From assembly GCA_937917475.1 (NCBI GenBank), contig CALDNF010000119.1, forward strand, positions 1-21,765: a DNA stretch of 21,765 nt. The letters are read 5' to 3'. The notes below the pieces were generated by a model. The model saw only the letters and a list, made by a program, of their open reading frames with translations, searched no databases and was not told the DNA's origin. Positions within the stretch are counted from its first letter, which is position 1, and every line of letters starts with the position of its first letter. Of this stretch, positions 13,463-20,026 are shown piece after piece. The position numbers were made by a program, and so were the translations under genes. Origin of the DNA: an uncultured Faecalibacterium sp. (GTDB taxonomy: Bacteria; Bacillota; Clostridia; Oscillospirales; Ruminococcaceae).

Positions 13463-14694
13463 AGGAAACGATTCAAATTGAGCCCGGTGCGGTCCGGCTG
13501 CTGAAGAAGCTGAACGCCGCAGGCTACCCGGCCTATGTGGTGGGGGGCTGCGTCCGGGACAGCCTGCTGGGGCTGGTTCCCCACGATTGGGACCTCTGTA
13601 CTGCTGCCCGTCCGGAACAGGTCATGGAGTTGTTCGGGGAAGAAAACTGCATCCCCACCGGCTTGCAGCACGGCACGGTGACCATCAAGGAAAATGGAAC
13701 ATTATACGAGACGACGACCTTCCGCACCGAGGGCTCTTATACCGATGGGCGGCATCCGGACCGGGTGGAGTTTGTGCCCGATGTGCGGGAAGATCTGGCC
13801 CGGCGGGATTTTACCATCAACGCCATGGCCTGCCATCCGGAGGAGGGGATTATTGATCCCTTTGGCGGACGGGAGGACCTGAAACGGGGTATCGTTCGGG
13901 CTGTGGGGCAGCCCCACGAACGATTTGAAGAGGACGCCCTGCGCATCCTGCGGCTCTACCGCTTTGCGGCACGGTTTGGTTTTGCCATCGACCCGGCCAC
14001 CGGGCAGGCGGCAAGAGAGCTCTGCGGCCATCTGGATTGTGTGTCGCTGGAGCGAATCGAAGATGAGCTGAGCCGTCTGCTGGCAGCTCCGAAACCGGGC
14101 CGCTGGATGGAGCCTGCCGTCTTTGCGGCAGTGCTGCCGGAACTTGAAATAAACGAAGAAACGCAGCGTTTTGAAAAAAGCTGCGAAGTGATCGACGCTC
14201 TGCCTGCCGGAATGGAAGACCTGCCCGCCCGGCTGGCAGCTTTGCTGGCTCCCCTTAGAGAAAAAGGAGTGCGCAAGGCCCTCCGCCGTCTTCGTTGTTC
14301 CAACGCAAAAATTGAGAAAACAGCGGTGCTGGTGCGGGAAATGGGCCTTGCCCCTGAACCGGAGAACCTGCCGCTGCAGGCCCGGCTGCTGCTGGGGCGG
14401 CTGGAACCGGACACCCTGAGACGGTTGCTTCTGCTCTGCGGCGCAGAGCATCCGGAACAGGCAGAAGCCTTTGATGCTTTGGAAAAAGCCGCTGAACGCC
14501 TGACGAAGGAGCACGCCTGCTGCCGGGTGAAAGATCTTGCGATCAATGGCCGGGACCTGATGGAAATGGGAGCTGCGCCCGGCCCCGGTCTGCGCCGGAT
14601 GCTGGAAGCTTTGCTGGAAGAGGTCATCACCGGGCAGCTGCCCAATGAACGGGAAGCCCTGCGGAGGGCTGCGGCGCAATTTTCTGCGTCTTGA
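13459..14694 (+). CDS. cca: CCA tRNA nucleotidyltransferase
   Basis: A 411-residue class II nucleotidyltransferase that adds or repairs the 3'-CCA of tRNAs. The catalytic head has GGCVRDSLLG (29-38), the metal-binding DWD in PHDWDLCTAARPEQ (41-54; Asp43, Asp45), ATP-recognition RRDFTINAMA (115-124) and the neck motif EDALRILRLYRFAARFGF (158-175). The C-terminal tail contains INGRDLMEMG (about 360-369), typical of Firmicutes CCA enzymes. I see no HD phosphohydrolase motif in the middle region. Translation starts at GTG 13459, which overlaps the rnz stop (GTGA), so it is translationally coupled to RNase Z. The promoter of the next gene overlaps this gene's own stop codon. A poly(A) polymerase of the same family is the only alternative, less likely in a Firmicute. 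Confidence 0.94.
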   Translation: MKETIQIEPGAVRLLKKLNAAGYPAYVVGGCVRDSLLGLVPHDWDLCTAARPEQVMELFGEENCIPTGLQHGTVTIKENGTLYETTTFRTEGSYTDGRHPDRVEFVPDVREDLARRDFTINAMACHPEEGIIDPFGGREDLKRGIVRAVGQPHERFEEDALRILRLYRFAARFGFAIDPATGQAARELCGHLDCVSLERIEDELSRLLAAPKPGRWMEPAVFAAVLPELEINEETQRFEKSCEVIDALPAGMEDLPARLAALLAPLREKGVRKALRRLRCSNAKIEKTAVLVREMGLAPEPENLPLQARLLLGRLEPDTLRRLLLLCGAEHPEQAEAFDALEKAAERLTKEHACCRVKDLAINGRDLMEMGAAPGPGLRRMLEALLEEVITGQLPNEREALRRAAAQFSAS

Positions 14695-14719
14695 CAAGAG
14701 AAAGATCGTGCGGTAATAT
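14691..14719 (+). promoter_or_regulatory. Promoter of mnmA, overlapping the end of cca
   Basis: A consensus TTGACA (14691-14696), 17-base spacer and TAATAT (14714-14719). The -35 contains the cca stop codon (14692-14694). Transcription would start near 14726, leaving about 50 bases of leader, in which GCTCTC (near 14743) and GAGGGC (near 14759) could form a weak 6-bp hairpin with one G-U pair. Confidence 0.75.
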
Positions 14720-14777
14720 AACTACTTGTGAAGTGGGAATATGCTCTCCCCCAAAAGTGAGGGCGCAAAGGAGCACT

Positions 14778-15875
14778 ATGACAGAAACACAGAACCCCAA
14801 GGCCCTCATTGCCATGAGCGGCGGCGTGGACAGCTCGGTGGCGGCGTGGCTGATGCAGGATGCCGGATATGACTGCACCGGCATCACCATGCGGCTGACG
14901 AGAAACGAGACACTGGGACAGTCCGGCTTCCACACCTGCTGTTCCGAAAGCGATATCGAGGACGCTGCCGAGGTGGCGTTCGCACTGGATATCCCTTACG
15001 AAGTGCTGGATTTCACCGTGGATTTCCGGGAGAAGATCATCGACAAATTTGTGCGGGTATATGAGATGGGCGGCACGCCCAACCCCTGCACCGACTGCAA
15101 CAAATACATGAAATTTGATCATCTTCTTTCCTGGGCGGAAGCACATGGGATGGAGTATGTGGTCACCGGCCACTATGCCCGGGTAGAGCAGGATGCAGCC
15201 ACCGGCCGCTGGCTGCTCAAAAAGGGCTTGGACGAGGGAAAAGATCAGAGCTATGTGCTTTATAATCTGACGCAGGAGCAGTTGGCCCACGTCCGGCTTC
15301 CTTTGGGGGCTCTTCACAAAACCGAGGTGCGTGCCATCGCCGAACAGCACAGGTTCGTCAATGCCCGCAAGCACGACAGTCAGGATATCTGCTTTGTGCC
15401 GGACGGCGACTACGCCCGCTTTATGGAAGGGTACACCGGAAAGCATTACCCGGAAGGGGATTTTCTGGATGAGAATGGCAAAAAGGTGGGGCGGCATCAT
15501 GGCGCCGTCCGGTATACCATCGGGCAGCGGAAGGGCCTTGGCCTTGCTATGGGAGCTCCGGTCTACGTCTGTGCCAAGGATATGCAGGCCAACATCGTCA
15601 CCGTAGGCCCGGAAGAACTGCTGTTTGACCGGGTCGTTTACGCCGAGGAAGCAAACTGGATCGCCATTCCGGAGTTGACTGAGCCGCTGCGAGTCACCGC
15701 ACGCACCCGGTATCATCAGGTGGAGCAGGAAGCTACCGTTTACCCGGCAGGAGAGGGCTGCTTCCGGCTGGAATTTGACCAGCCTCAGCGGGCACCTACC
15801 CCGGGACAGGCTGTGGTGCTGTATCAGGGTGATGTGGTTCTGGGTGGCGGAACCATCGTGAGTGTAACAAGATAA
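14778..15875 (+). CDS. mnmA: tRNA-specific 2-thiouridylase MnmA
   Basis: A 365-residue enzyme that puts sulfur on C2 of wobble uridine-34 in tRNAs for Lys, Glu and Gln, using ATP to adenylate the base and a persulfide relayed from a cysteine desulfurase. The N-terminal PP-loop is SGGVDSSVA (14-22). Cys107 in NPCTDCNKYMKF (102-113) is the expected catalytic nucleophile and Cys205 in HDSQDICFV (199-207) the second catalytic cysteine. CCSESDIEDA (54-63) and RYTIGQRKGLGLA (about 245-257) are family signatures. The ATG at 14778 follows AAAGGAG (14767-14773); the frame is open back to 14691, but that lies in the promoter. It has its own promoter and is followed at 12 bases by tcdA, also acting on the anticodon loop. 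Confidence 0.95.
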   Translation: MTETQNPKALIAMSGGVDSSVAAWLMQDAGYDCTGITMRLTRNETLGQSGFHTCCSESDIEDAAEVAFALDIPYEVLDFTVDFREKIIDKFVRVYEMGGTPNPCTDCNKYMKFDHLLSWAEAHGMEYVVTGHYARVEQDAATGRWLLKKGLDEGKDQSYVLYNLTQEQLAHVRLPLGALHKTEVRAIAEQHRFVNARKHDSQDICFVPDGDYARFMEGYTGKHYPEGDFLDENGKKVGRHHGAVRYTIGQRKGLGLAMGAPVYVCAKDMQANIVTVGPEELLFDRVVYAEEANWIAIPELTEPLRVTARTRYHQVEQEATVYPAGEGCFRLEFDQPQRAPTPGQAVVLYQGDVVLGGGTIVSVTR

Positions 15876-15887
15876 GGAGTTCGTAAA

Positions 15888-16658
15888 ATGCAAGATCAAT
15901 ATTCCCGCACTCAGCTGCTGCTGGGTGCAGAGGCAATGGAAAAACTGCACCACTCCCGGGTGGCGGTGTTTGGCATCGGCGGCGTGGGCGGCTATACGGT
16001 GGAAGCTCTGGCCCGCAGCGGCGTGGGAGCATTGGACCTTATTGACGACGATAAGATCTGCCTGACCAATCTGAACCGACAGATCGTGGCTACCCGGAAG
16101 ACCGTGGGCAAGTATAAGGTGGATGTGGCCGAAGAGCGCATCCACGACATTGACCCCAACATTCAGGTGACCACCTATAAGACTTTCTTCACCCCGGAGA
16201 CGCAGGATCAGTTTGACTTTACCCAGTACGATTATGTTGTGGATGCCATTGATACCGTCACTGGCAAGATCGCTCTGGTGATGAAGGCCAAAGAGGCCGG
16301 GGTGCCCATCATCTGTGCCATGGGTGCCGGTAACAAGATGGACCCCACCCGCTTTGAGGTGACCGATATCTACAAGACTTCCGTTTGCCCGCTGGCCAAG
16401 GTCATGCGCACCGAGTGCCGCAAGCGGAAGATCAAGCACCTGAAAGTGGTCTACTCCAAGGAGCCTGCCATGACTCCCATTGAGGATGACTCCATCAGCT
16501 GCAAGTACCACTGCATCTGCCCCCCGGGCACCCAGCGCAAGTGCACCATCCGCCGTTCGGTCCCTGGCTCCAACGCTTTTGTGCCCTCGGTGGCTGGCCT
16601 TATCATCGGCGGCGAGGTGGTCAAAGACCTCGTGGGCTTTGTGCCGATGAAGGGGTAA
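15888..16658 (+). CDS. tcdA: tRNA threonylcarbamoyladenosine dehydratase, TcdA/CsdL-like
   Basis: A 256-residue E1-like (ThiF/MoeB fold) enzyme expected to use ATP to cyclise t6A to ct6A at position 37 of ANN-decoding tRNAs. It has the nucleotide-binding GIGGVGGYTVEALARSG (29-45), the acidic LIDDDKICLTNLNRQ (51-65; Asp53, Asn62, Arg64), VDAIDT (118-123) and the closing SNAFVPSVAGLIIGGEVVKDL (228-248). A cysteine-rich segment, SCKYHCICPPGTQRKC (204-219), lies just before the last motif and is not part of the well-known E. coli protein as I recall it; it may bind a metal. The start has AAGGAG 9 bases upstream. It probably shares mnmA's transcript and ends at a strong terminator. A ThiF/MoeB-type activating enzyme is less likely, since no partner sulfur-carrier gene is present. 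Confidence 0.9.
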   Translation: MQDQYSRTQLLLGAEAMEKLHHSRVAVFGIGGVGGYTVEALARSGVGALDLIDDDKICLTNLNRQIVATRKTVGKYKVDVAEERIHDIDPNIQVTTYKTFFTPETQDQFDFTQYDYVVDAIDTVTGKIALVMKAKEAGVPIICAMGAGNKMDPTRFEVTDIYKTSVCPLAKVMRTECRKRKIKHLKVVYSKEPAMTPIEDDSISCKYHCICPPGTQRKCTIRRSVPGSNAFVPSVAGLIIGGEVVKDLVGFVPMKG

Positions 16659-16679
16659 AACAGCATCCATAAGCATTTT

Positions 16680-16705
16680 AAGACCCGCCCCGGCGGGTCT
16701 TTTTT
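16680..16705 (+). terminator. Intrinsic terminator after tcdA
   Basis: AAGACCCGC (16680-16688) pairs with GCGGGTCTT (16693-16701) across a CCCG loop, followed by a run of five to six T. It ends the mnmA-tcdA unit. Confidence 0.92.
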
Positions 16706-16732
16706 GATGGGGCAGAAACTGAAAATATAAAT

Positions 16733-16818
16733 TTGCAATCTTTTTGCATTTTAGTATTGCATTTGGGGATAAAATCGTGTATACTCTACTCCGCACGAAA
16801 ATGCAATCAAATTGCAAT
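16733..16818 (+). promoter_or_regulatory. TTGCA-motif cluster around the exporter promoter (candidate operators)
   Basis: Five copies of a TTGCA/TGCAA core lie in 86 bases: TTGCAA 16733-16738, TTGCAT 16744-16749, TTGCAT 16757-16762, ATGCAAT 16801-16807, and the perfect 12-base palindrome AAATTGCAATTT at 16809-16820. The third is also the -35 hexamer. GCAATCAAA occurs at 16803-16811 and again near 16832. Sites on both sides of the -10 suggest a repressor, perhaps metal-sensing given the product; this is inference. Confidence 0.5.
16757..16785 (+). promoter_or_regulatory. Promoter of the ArsP_2-type exporter
   Basis: TTGCAT (16757-16762), 17 bases and TATACT (16780-16785). Transcription would start near 16792, leaving about 78 bases of leader that hold two more TTGCA-type sites. 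The leader is too short for, and does not resemble, the yybP-ykoY manganese riboswitch. Confidence 0.65.
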
Positions 16819-16869
16819 TTAAGGAACTGAAGCAATCAAAATACCCTGTTTTCTGAGGAGAACCCATTT

Positions 16870-17757
16870 ATGGAACTGTTTCTGGACGTTTTGGGCGAGT
16901 CGCTGGTGGATACCGGCAAAATGCTGCCCTTTTTGTTTTTGGCTTACCTGTTTATCGAGTATGTAGAGCACCGCCATGGTGAAAAAATCGAGGCCGCTCT
17001 GGAACAAAGCGGACGGTGGGGCTCTATCCCCGGTGCATTGCTGGGCTGTGTGCCTCAGTGCGGATTCTCTGCTATTGCATCGAACTTTTATGCATCCCGG
17101 GTCATCAGCCTTGGCACCCTGATGGCAGTGTTTCTTGCCACCAGCGACGAGGCTGTGCCACTGCTGGTCTCGATGCCTGCCTATTGGGATAAGCTGGTGC
17201 TGCTGATGGTCATCAAGGTGGTGTATGCCATTGCGGTGGGCCTTGTGCTGGATTTTGTTCTCCGTGGTGTGCTGCCCAAGTCTCTGCGGGGCGGCTATAC
17301 CGGCCGGGCTGATGAGATCGACTGCCACGAGACCCACGACGATGAGACGGGCAAGCCCCGGCCCATCTGGATGGCAGCTCTCCGCCATACTCTTGAGATC
17401 TTTGTTTTTATTTTCATCTTCAGTCTGGTGTTCGGCCTCATCGTAGAGGGCGTGGGCGAGGATGTCTTTGCTGACCTGCTGGGCCGGATGGGCTTCTTCC
17501 AGCCGGTGGTCTCTGCACTGGTGGGTCTGATCCCCAACTGCGCTGCCAGCGTCCTGCTGACCCAGCTTTATGTGGAAGGTGCTCTCCGCTTCTCCAGCCT
17601 TGTGGCCGGGCTCTGCACCGGTGCAGGCGTGGGTCTGGCCGTGCTCTGGCGGGCCAACCCCTCCTGGAAGCAGAACCTGTTTATCACCGGCCTTGTCTGG
17701 GCGGCAGGTGCCGTCGTGGGCGTGGGGATGCAGCTGGTGGTAGCCCTTCTGGGATAA
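16870..17757 (+). CDS. Putative metal (manganese/arsenic) exporter, ArsP_2 / DUF2899 family
   Basis: A 295-residue multi-pass membrane protein matching the 'putative manganese transporter' / ArsP_2 group by overall sequence style. Hydrophobic segments lie near 18-31, 55-70, 78-98, 108-132, 172-194, 211-231, 241-260 and 270-294. Two halves carry related motifs: GCVPQCGFSAIASNFYASR (59-77) then FLATSDEAVP (88-97), and GLIPNCAASVLLTQLYVEG (219-237) then GLCTGAGVG (247-255), suggesting an old duplication with a P-x-C in each half that may line the ion path. The loop between halves has a Cys/His/acid cluster, DCHETHDDE (151-159), a likely metal-binding patch. The ATG at 16870 has GAGGAG 9 bases upstream. 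It is monocistronic between its own promoter and terminator. The substrate is not proven; no arsenic-resistance genes are adjacent. Confidence 0.8.
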   Translation: MELFLDVLGESLVDTGKMLPFLFLAYLFIEYVEHRHGEKIEAALEQSGRWGSIPGALLGCVPQCGFSAIASNFYASRVISLGTLMAVFLATSDEAVPLLVSMPAYWDKLVLLMVIKVVYAIAVGLVLDFVLRGVLPKSLRGGYTGRADEIDCHETHDDETGKPRPIWMAALRHTLEIFVFIFIFSLVFGLIVEGVGEDVFADLLGRMGFFQPVVSALVGLIPNCAASVLLTQLYVEGALRFSSLVAGLCTGAGVGLAVLWRANPSWKQNLFITGLVWAAGAVVGVGMQLVVALLG

Positions 17758-17774
17758 CCTCAAAACCTGAACCG

Positions 17775-17808
17775 AAAGCCGTTCCGGAATTGTCCGGGAC
17801 GGCTTTTT
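17775..17808 (+). terminator. Intrinsic terminator after the exporter
   Basis: AAAGCCGTTCCGG (17775-17787) pairs with CCGGGACGGCTTT (17794-17806; one G-U pair) around a 6-base loop, followed by more T residues. Its loop and 3' arm contain the -35 of the next promoter. Confidence 0.9.
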
Positions 17809-17818
17809 ATGGTATACT
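17790..17818 (+). promoter_or_regulatory. Promoter of the HAD phosphatase-glycosylase operon
   Basis: TTGTCC (17790-17795), 17 bases, then TATACT (17813-17818) with TG at 17810-17811 giving an extended -10. The -35 lies inside the upstream terminator hairpin. Transcription would start near 17825, about 35 bases before the ATG. Confidence 0.65.
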
Positions 17819-17859
17819 CATCATAAATAGGATTGTAACAATGAGATCAGGGAGAAACT

Positions 17860-18753
17860 ATGAACTATAAGATTCTGGCAAGCGATTATGATAACACGCT
17901 GGTGCCCTTTGGCGAGGGGTGTCCCCGCCCGGCGGTGGTCAAGGCCATCAAAAAGATGCAGGCTGCGGGGGGCAAGTTTGTCCTGAGTACCGGCCGGGCC
18001 TACCCCTGCATCCGGGAAAAAGGCCAGCTGGGCGGGCTCCGGTACGATTACGCCATTACCTGCAACGGTGCCTGTGTGGTGGACCGGGAGGGAAAGATCA
18101 TCGCAGAGCACCCATTGACCAGTGAGGAAATGTATGCGCTGGTGGATTTCTGCGAGGACTATAACTATCCGCTGCAGTTTGACTTCCGGGATGCCTGTTA
18201 TGCTTACTCGGAGTACGATTATCTCCGCCGCCGCTATGCCCAGATGAACAAGGCCGGGCTGTCCTGTCTGGATGGTGAGGACCGGGACCGTCACCTCATC
18301 GATATGCCTCACGCTGCATTTGCTGCCATGCCCCCCGAAGCGGCAGAACAATTTGAGAAAAAGTATGGACACCTGAACCTTCACTTTATGATGGTGGGCT
18401 CCTACACGCCGGAAGGCTACCGCTTTTTTGATATCGTGCGGGGCGGCATTGACAAGGGCGTGGGGCTGGCAGACCTCTGTGAAAAGATGGGCCTGAGCCT
18501 GAGTGATGCTGTGGCAACAGGAGATTCCGCCAACGACTGCGGGATGCTGAAGGCGGCGGGTCTGGGCTGCTGCATGGCCAACGGCACCGAGGATGCTAAG
18601 GCTGCCGCCGACCGGATCATCGGTGATGTGCGGGAGGATGGCGTAGCCGCTCTGATCGAAGAGCTCTGGTTCGACGGCCCCCAGGCCGAGCCTTCGGGCC
18701 GGGATCTGGGTTCGGCTTGGGGGCAGTTTGAGAAGAAGGCTGTGGAAAAATGA
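17860..18753 (+). CDS. HAD-superfamily Cof-type phosphatase
   Basis: A 297-residue cytosolic phosphatase of the HAD IIB (Cof/YidA) subfamily, which usually dephosphorylates sugar phosphates or related small molecules; the true substrate cannot be told from sequence. Motif I is SDYDNTL (8-14; nucleophile Asp9, general acid Asp11), motif II STGRAY (43-48), motif III Lys199 in IDKGVGL (197-203) and motif IV GDSANDCGML (221-230). The cap domain lies between about 85 and 190. The last 25 residues (DGPQAEPSGRDLGSAWGQF and beyond) extend past the usual family end. Start: AGGGAG 6 bases before the ATG at 17860. The stop overlaps the next gene's start (ATGA), so both are coupled. Confidence 0.93.
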   Translation: MNYKILASDYDNTLVPFGEGCPRPAVVKAIKKMQAAGGKFVLSTGRAYPCIREKGQLGGLRYDYAITCNGACVVDREGKIIAEHPLTSEEMYALVDFCEDYNYPLQFDFRDACYAYSEYDYLRRRYAQMNKAGLSCLDGEDRDRHLIDMPHAAFAAMPPEAAEQFEKKYGHLNLHFMMVGSYTPEGYRFFDIVRGGIDKGVGLADLCEKMGLSLSDAVATGDSANDCGMLKAAGLGCCMANGTEDAKAAADRIIGDVREDGVAALIEELWFDGPQAEPSGRDLGSAWGQFEKKAVEK

Positions 18754-19235
18754 GCTTTGAACCGGTTTATGGCCCCGACAGCCGTGCTCTCATCCTCGGC
18801 ACATGGCCCAGCCCCAAAAGCCGGGAGATGGCTTTTTACTACGGCCACCCGCAGAACCGATTCTGGCCAATGCTGGCACAGCTGACCGGAGAACCGGTGC
18901 CCGCCCGGGAGGATATCGCCGCCAAAAAGCAGATCATTCTCCGCCATGGGCTGGCCCTCTGGGATACACTGGAAAGCTGCACCATCACCGGGGCGTCAGA
19001 TGCCTCCATCAAGGATGTGGTGCCCAACGACATTGTGTCCCTGCTGCAAAAGGCTCCCATCCGGGCAGTGTTCTGCAACGGAGCCACAGCCTATAAAATT
19101 TATACCAGATATCTGGAACCAGTCAGCGGAATCCCGGCGGTCAAGCTGCCCAGCACCAGCCCGGCAAATGCCGCCTGCCGCCCCGAAAAGCTGCTGCAGG
19201 TCTGGGGTGAAGCCCTCAGGCCATGGCTGGTCTGA
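18750..19235 (+). CDS. DNA-deoxyinosine (hypoxanthine) glycosylase, uracil-DNA glycosylase superfamily family 6
   Basis: A 161-residue base-excision repair enzyme. The order and spacing of LILGTWPSPKSRE (14-26), FYYGHPQNRFWPML (29-42) and LPSTSPAN (133-140) fit the family 6 HDG group, which removes hypoxanthine formed by adenine deamination; Asn36 in the HPQNRFW motif is the residue expected to matter for catalysis. MUG/TDG (family 2) enzymes share the fold and a similar motif, so uracil or thymine mispairs are alternative substrates. The ATG overlaps the stop of the phosphatase gene by four bases (18750-18753). No terminator is evident before the next promoter. Confidence 0.85.
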   Translation: MSFEPVYGPDSRALILGTWPSPKSREMAFYYGHPQNRFWPMLAQLTGEPVPAREDIAAKKQIILRHGLALWDTLESCTITGASDASIKDVVPNDIVSLLQKAPIRAVFCNGATAYKIYTRYLEPVSGIPAVKLPSTSPANAACRPEKLLQVWGEALRPWLV

Positions 19236-19285
19236 GCCGAAAGACGAAGAAACGATTTCAAACCTGTAAATTATTCGTGAAACCC

Positions 19286-19337
19286 TTGCGTTTTTTGGAA
19301 AAGGCCTTATTATGGAGAGTACAGGGGAAGCTTCCCC
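19286..19337 (+). promoter_or_regulatory. Possible promoter and palindromic site before the XpaC-TelA operon
   Basis: TTGCGT (19286-19291), 16 bases and TATTAT (19308-19313) form a plausible promoter. Just after it, GGGGAAGCTTCCCC (19324-19337) is a perfect 14-base palindrome ending 4 bases before the ribosome site AAGGAG (19342-19347). The palindrome could be an operator at the start of the transcript. Confidence 0.4.
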
Positions 19338-19354
19338 GGAAAAGGAGAAACAGG

Positions 19355-19978
19355 ATGAGCAAGATCATTCGCACCCAGAAACCCAGCGTCCTGCCCTGGT
19401 ATGCGGCGGCACTGGCCTTTGTGGTGTCCTGTGCGGTGCTGCCGGTCTACCGGCTCTGGGCTCTGCTGATTGCATTGGGTGTGGCTGCGCTCGGCTTTGG
19501 CATGGCGAAGAAATTTTGTCCGCCCCGGGTGGTAGAGCACGAGGTGCCCTTCCACACCGGCGTGGAGGATGTGGACGAGATGCTGACCGATATCCAGAAA
19601 AAACTGGATGAGCTGCATACGCTGAACGAGGCTCTGCCGGACCCGCAGCTCTCGGCGGCGATGGACCGGATGGAAAAAGCGGGCCGCTCCATTGTGGAGA
19701 CCGTGGAAGCCAGCCCCGCCAAGGCCAGGCAGGTGCGCCGGTTTGCAAACTACTACCTGCCCGATGCAGTGAATGTGCTGGAACAGTATGCCAAGCTGGC
19801 AAAGCAGGGGGTGCGGGGCGAAAATGCCGCCTCCATCCGTGCCGAGGTGGAACGGAACGCTGCTTCCATTGCTACGGCCTTTGAAAATCAGCTGGATGCC
19901 CTCTATGCATCCGAAAGCATGGACCTCTCCGCAGACCTGACGGTGCTGCAGAACATGATGAAAGGGCAGGGACTGTAA
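19355..19978 (+). CDS. XpaC-like membrane protein (5-bromo-4-chloroindolyl phosphate hydrolysis family)
   Basis: A 207-residue protein with two N-terminal membrane segments (about 13-31 and 33-51) and a cytosolic helical region. The conserved RRFANYYLPDAVNVLEQY (128-145) matches the XpaC family signature. Despite the family name, no phosphatase active site is visible; in Bacillus subtilis xpaC sits next to yaaN, a TelA homologue, and the same pairing is seen here. The ATG at 19355 follows AAAAGGAG with 7-base spacing; the frame is open to 19223, but that extension is basic, lacks a ribosome site and overlaps the glycosylase end. It is the first gene of the apparent three-gene unit. Role inferred: envelope stress or toxic-compound tolerance with TelA. 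Confidence 0.82.
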   Translation: MSKIIRTQKPSVLPWYAAALAFVVSCAVLPVYRLWALLIALGVAALGFGMAKKFCPPRVVEHEVPFHTGVEDVDEMLTDIQKKLDELHTLNEALPDPQLSAAMDRMEKAGRSIVETVEASPAKARQVRRFANYYLPDAVNVLEQYAKLAKQGVRGENAASIRAEVERNAASIATAFENQLDALYASESMDLSADLTVLQNMMKGQGL

Positions 19979-20026
19979 GTTCCTGCATCAGTTGAAACGC
20001 TCTGGATTTGGAAAGGATGGAATCTC

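Noticed and set aside
13956..16835. 959-codon open frame on the minus strand
   Set aside because: It is antisense to cca, mnmA and tcdA, whose plus-strand motifs are unmistakable; the long frame is a by-product of GC-rich codon use.
16786..16869. Manganese (yybP-ykoY) riboswitch before the exporter
   Set aside because: The leader is only about 78 bases, AT-rich, with no conserved paired loops or terminator; the TTGCA DNA motifs explain it better.
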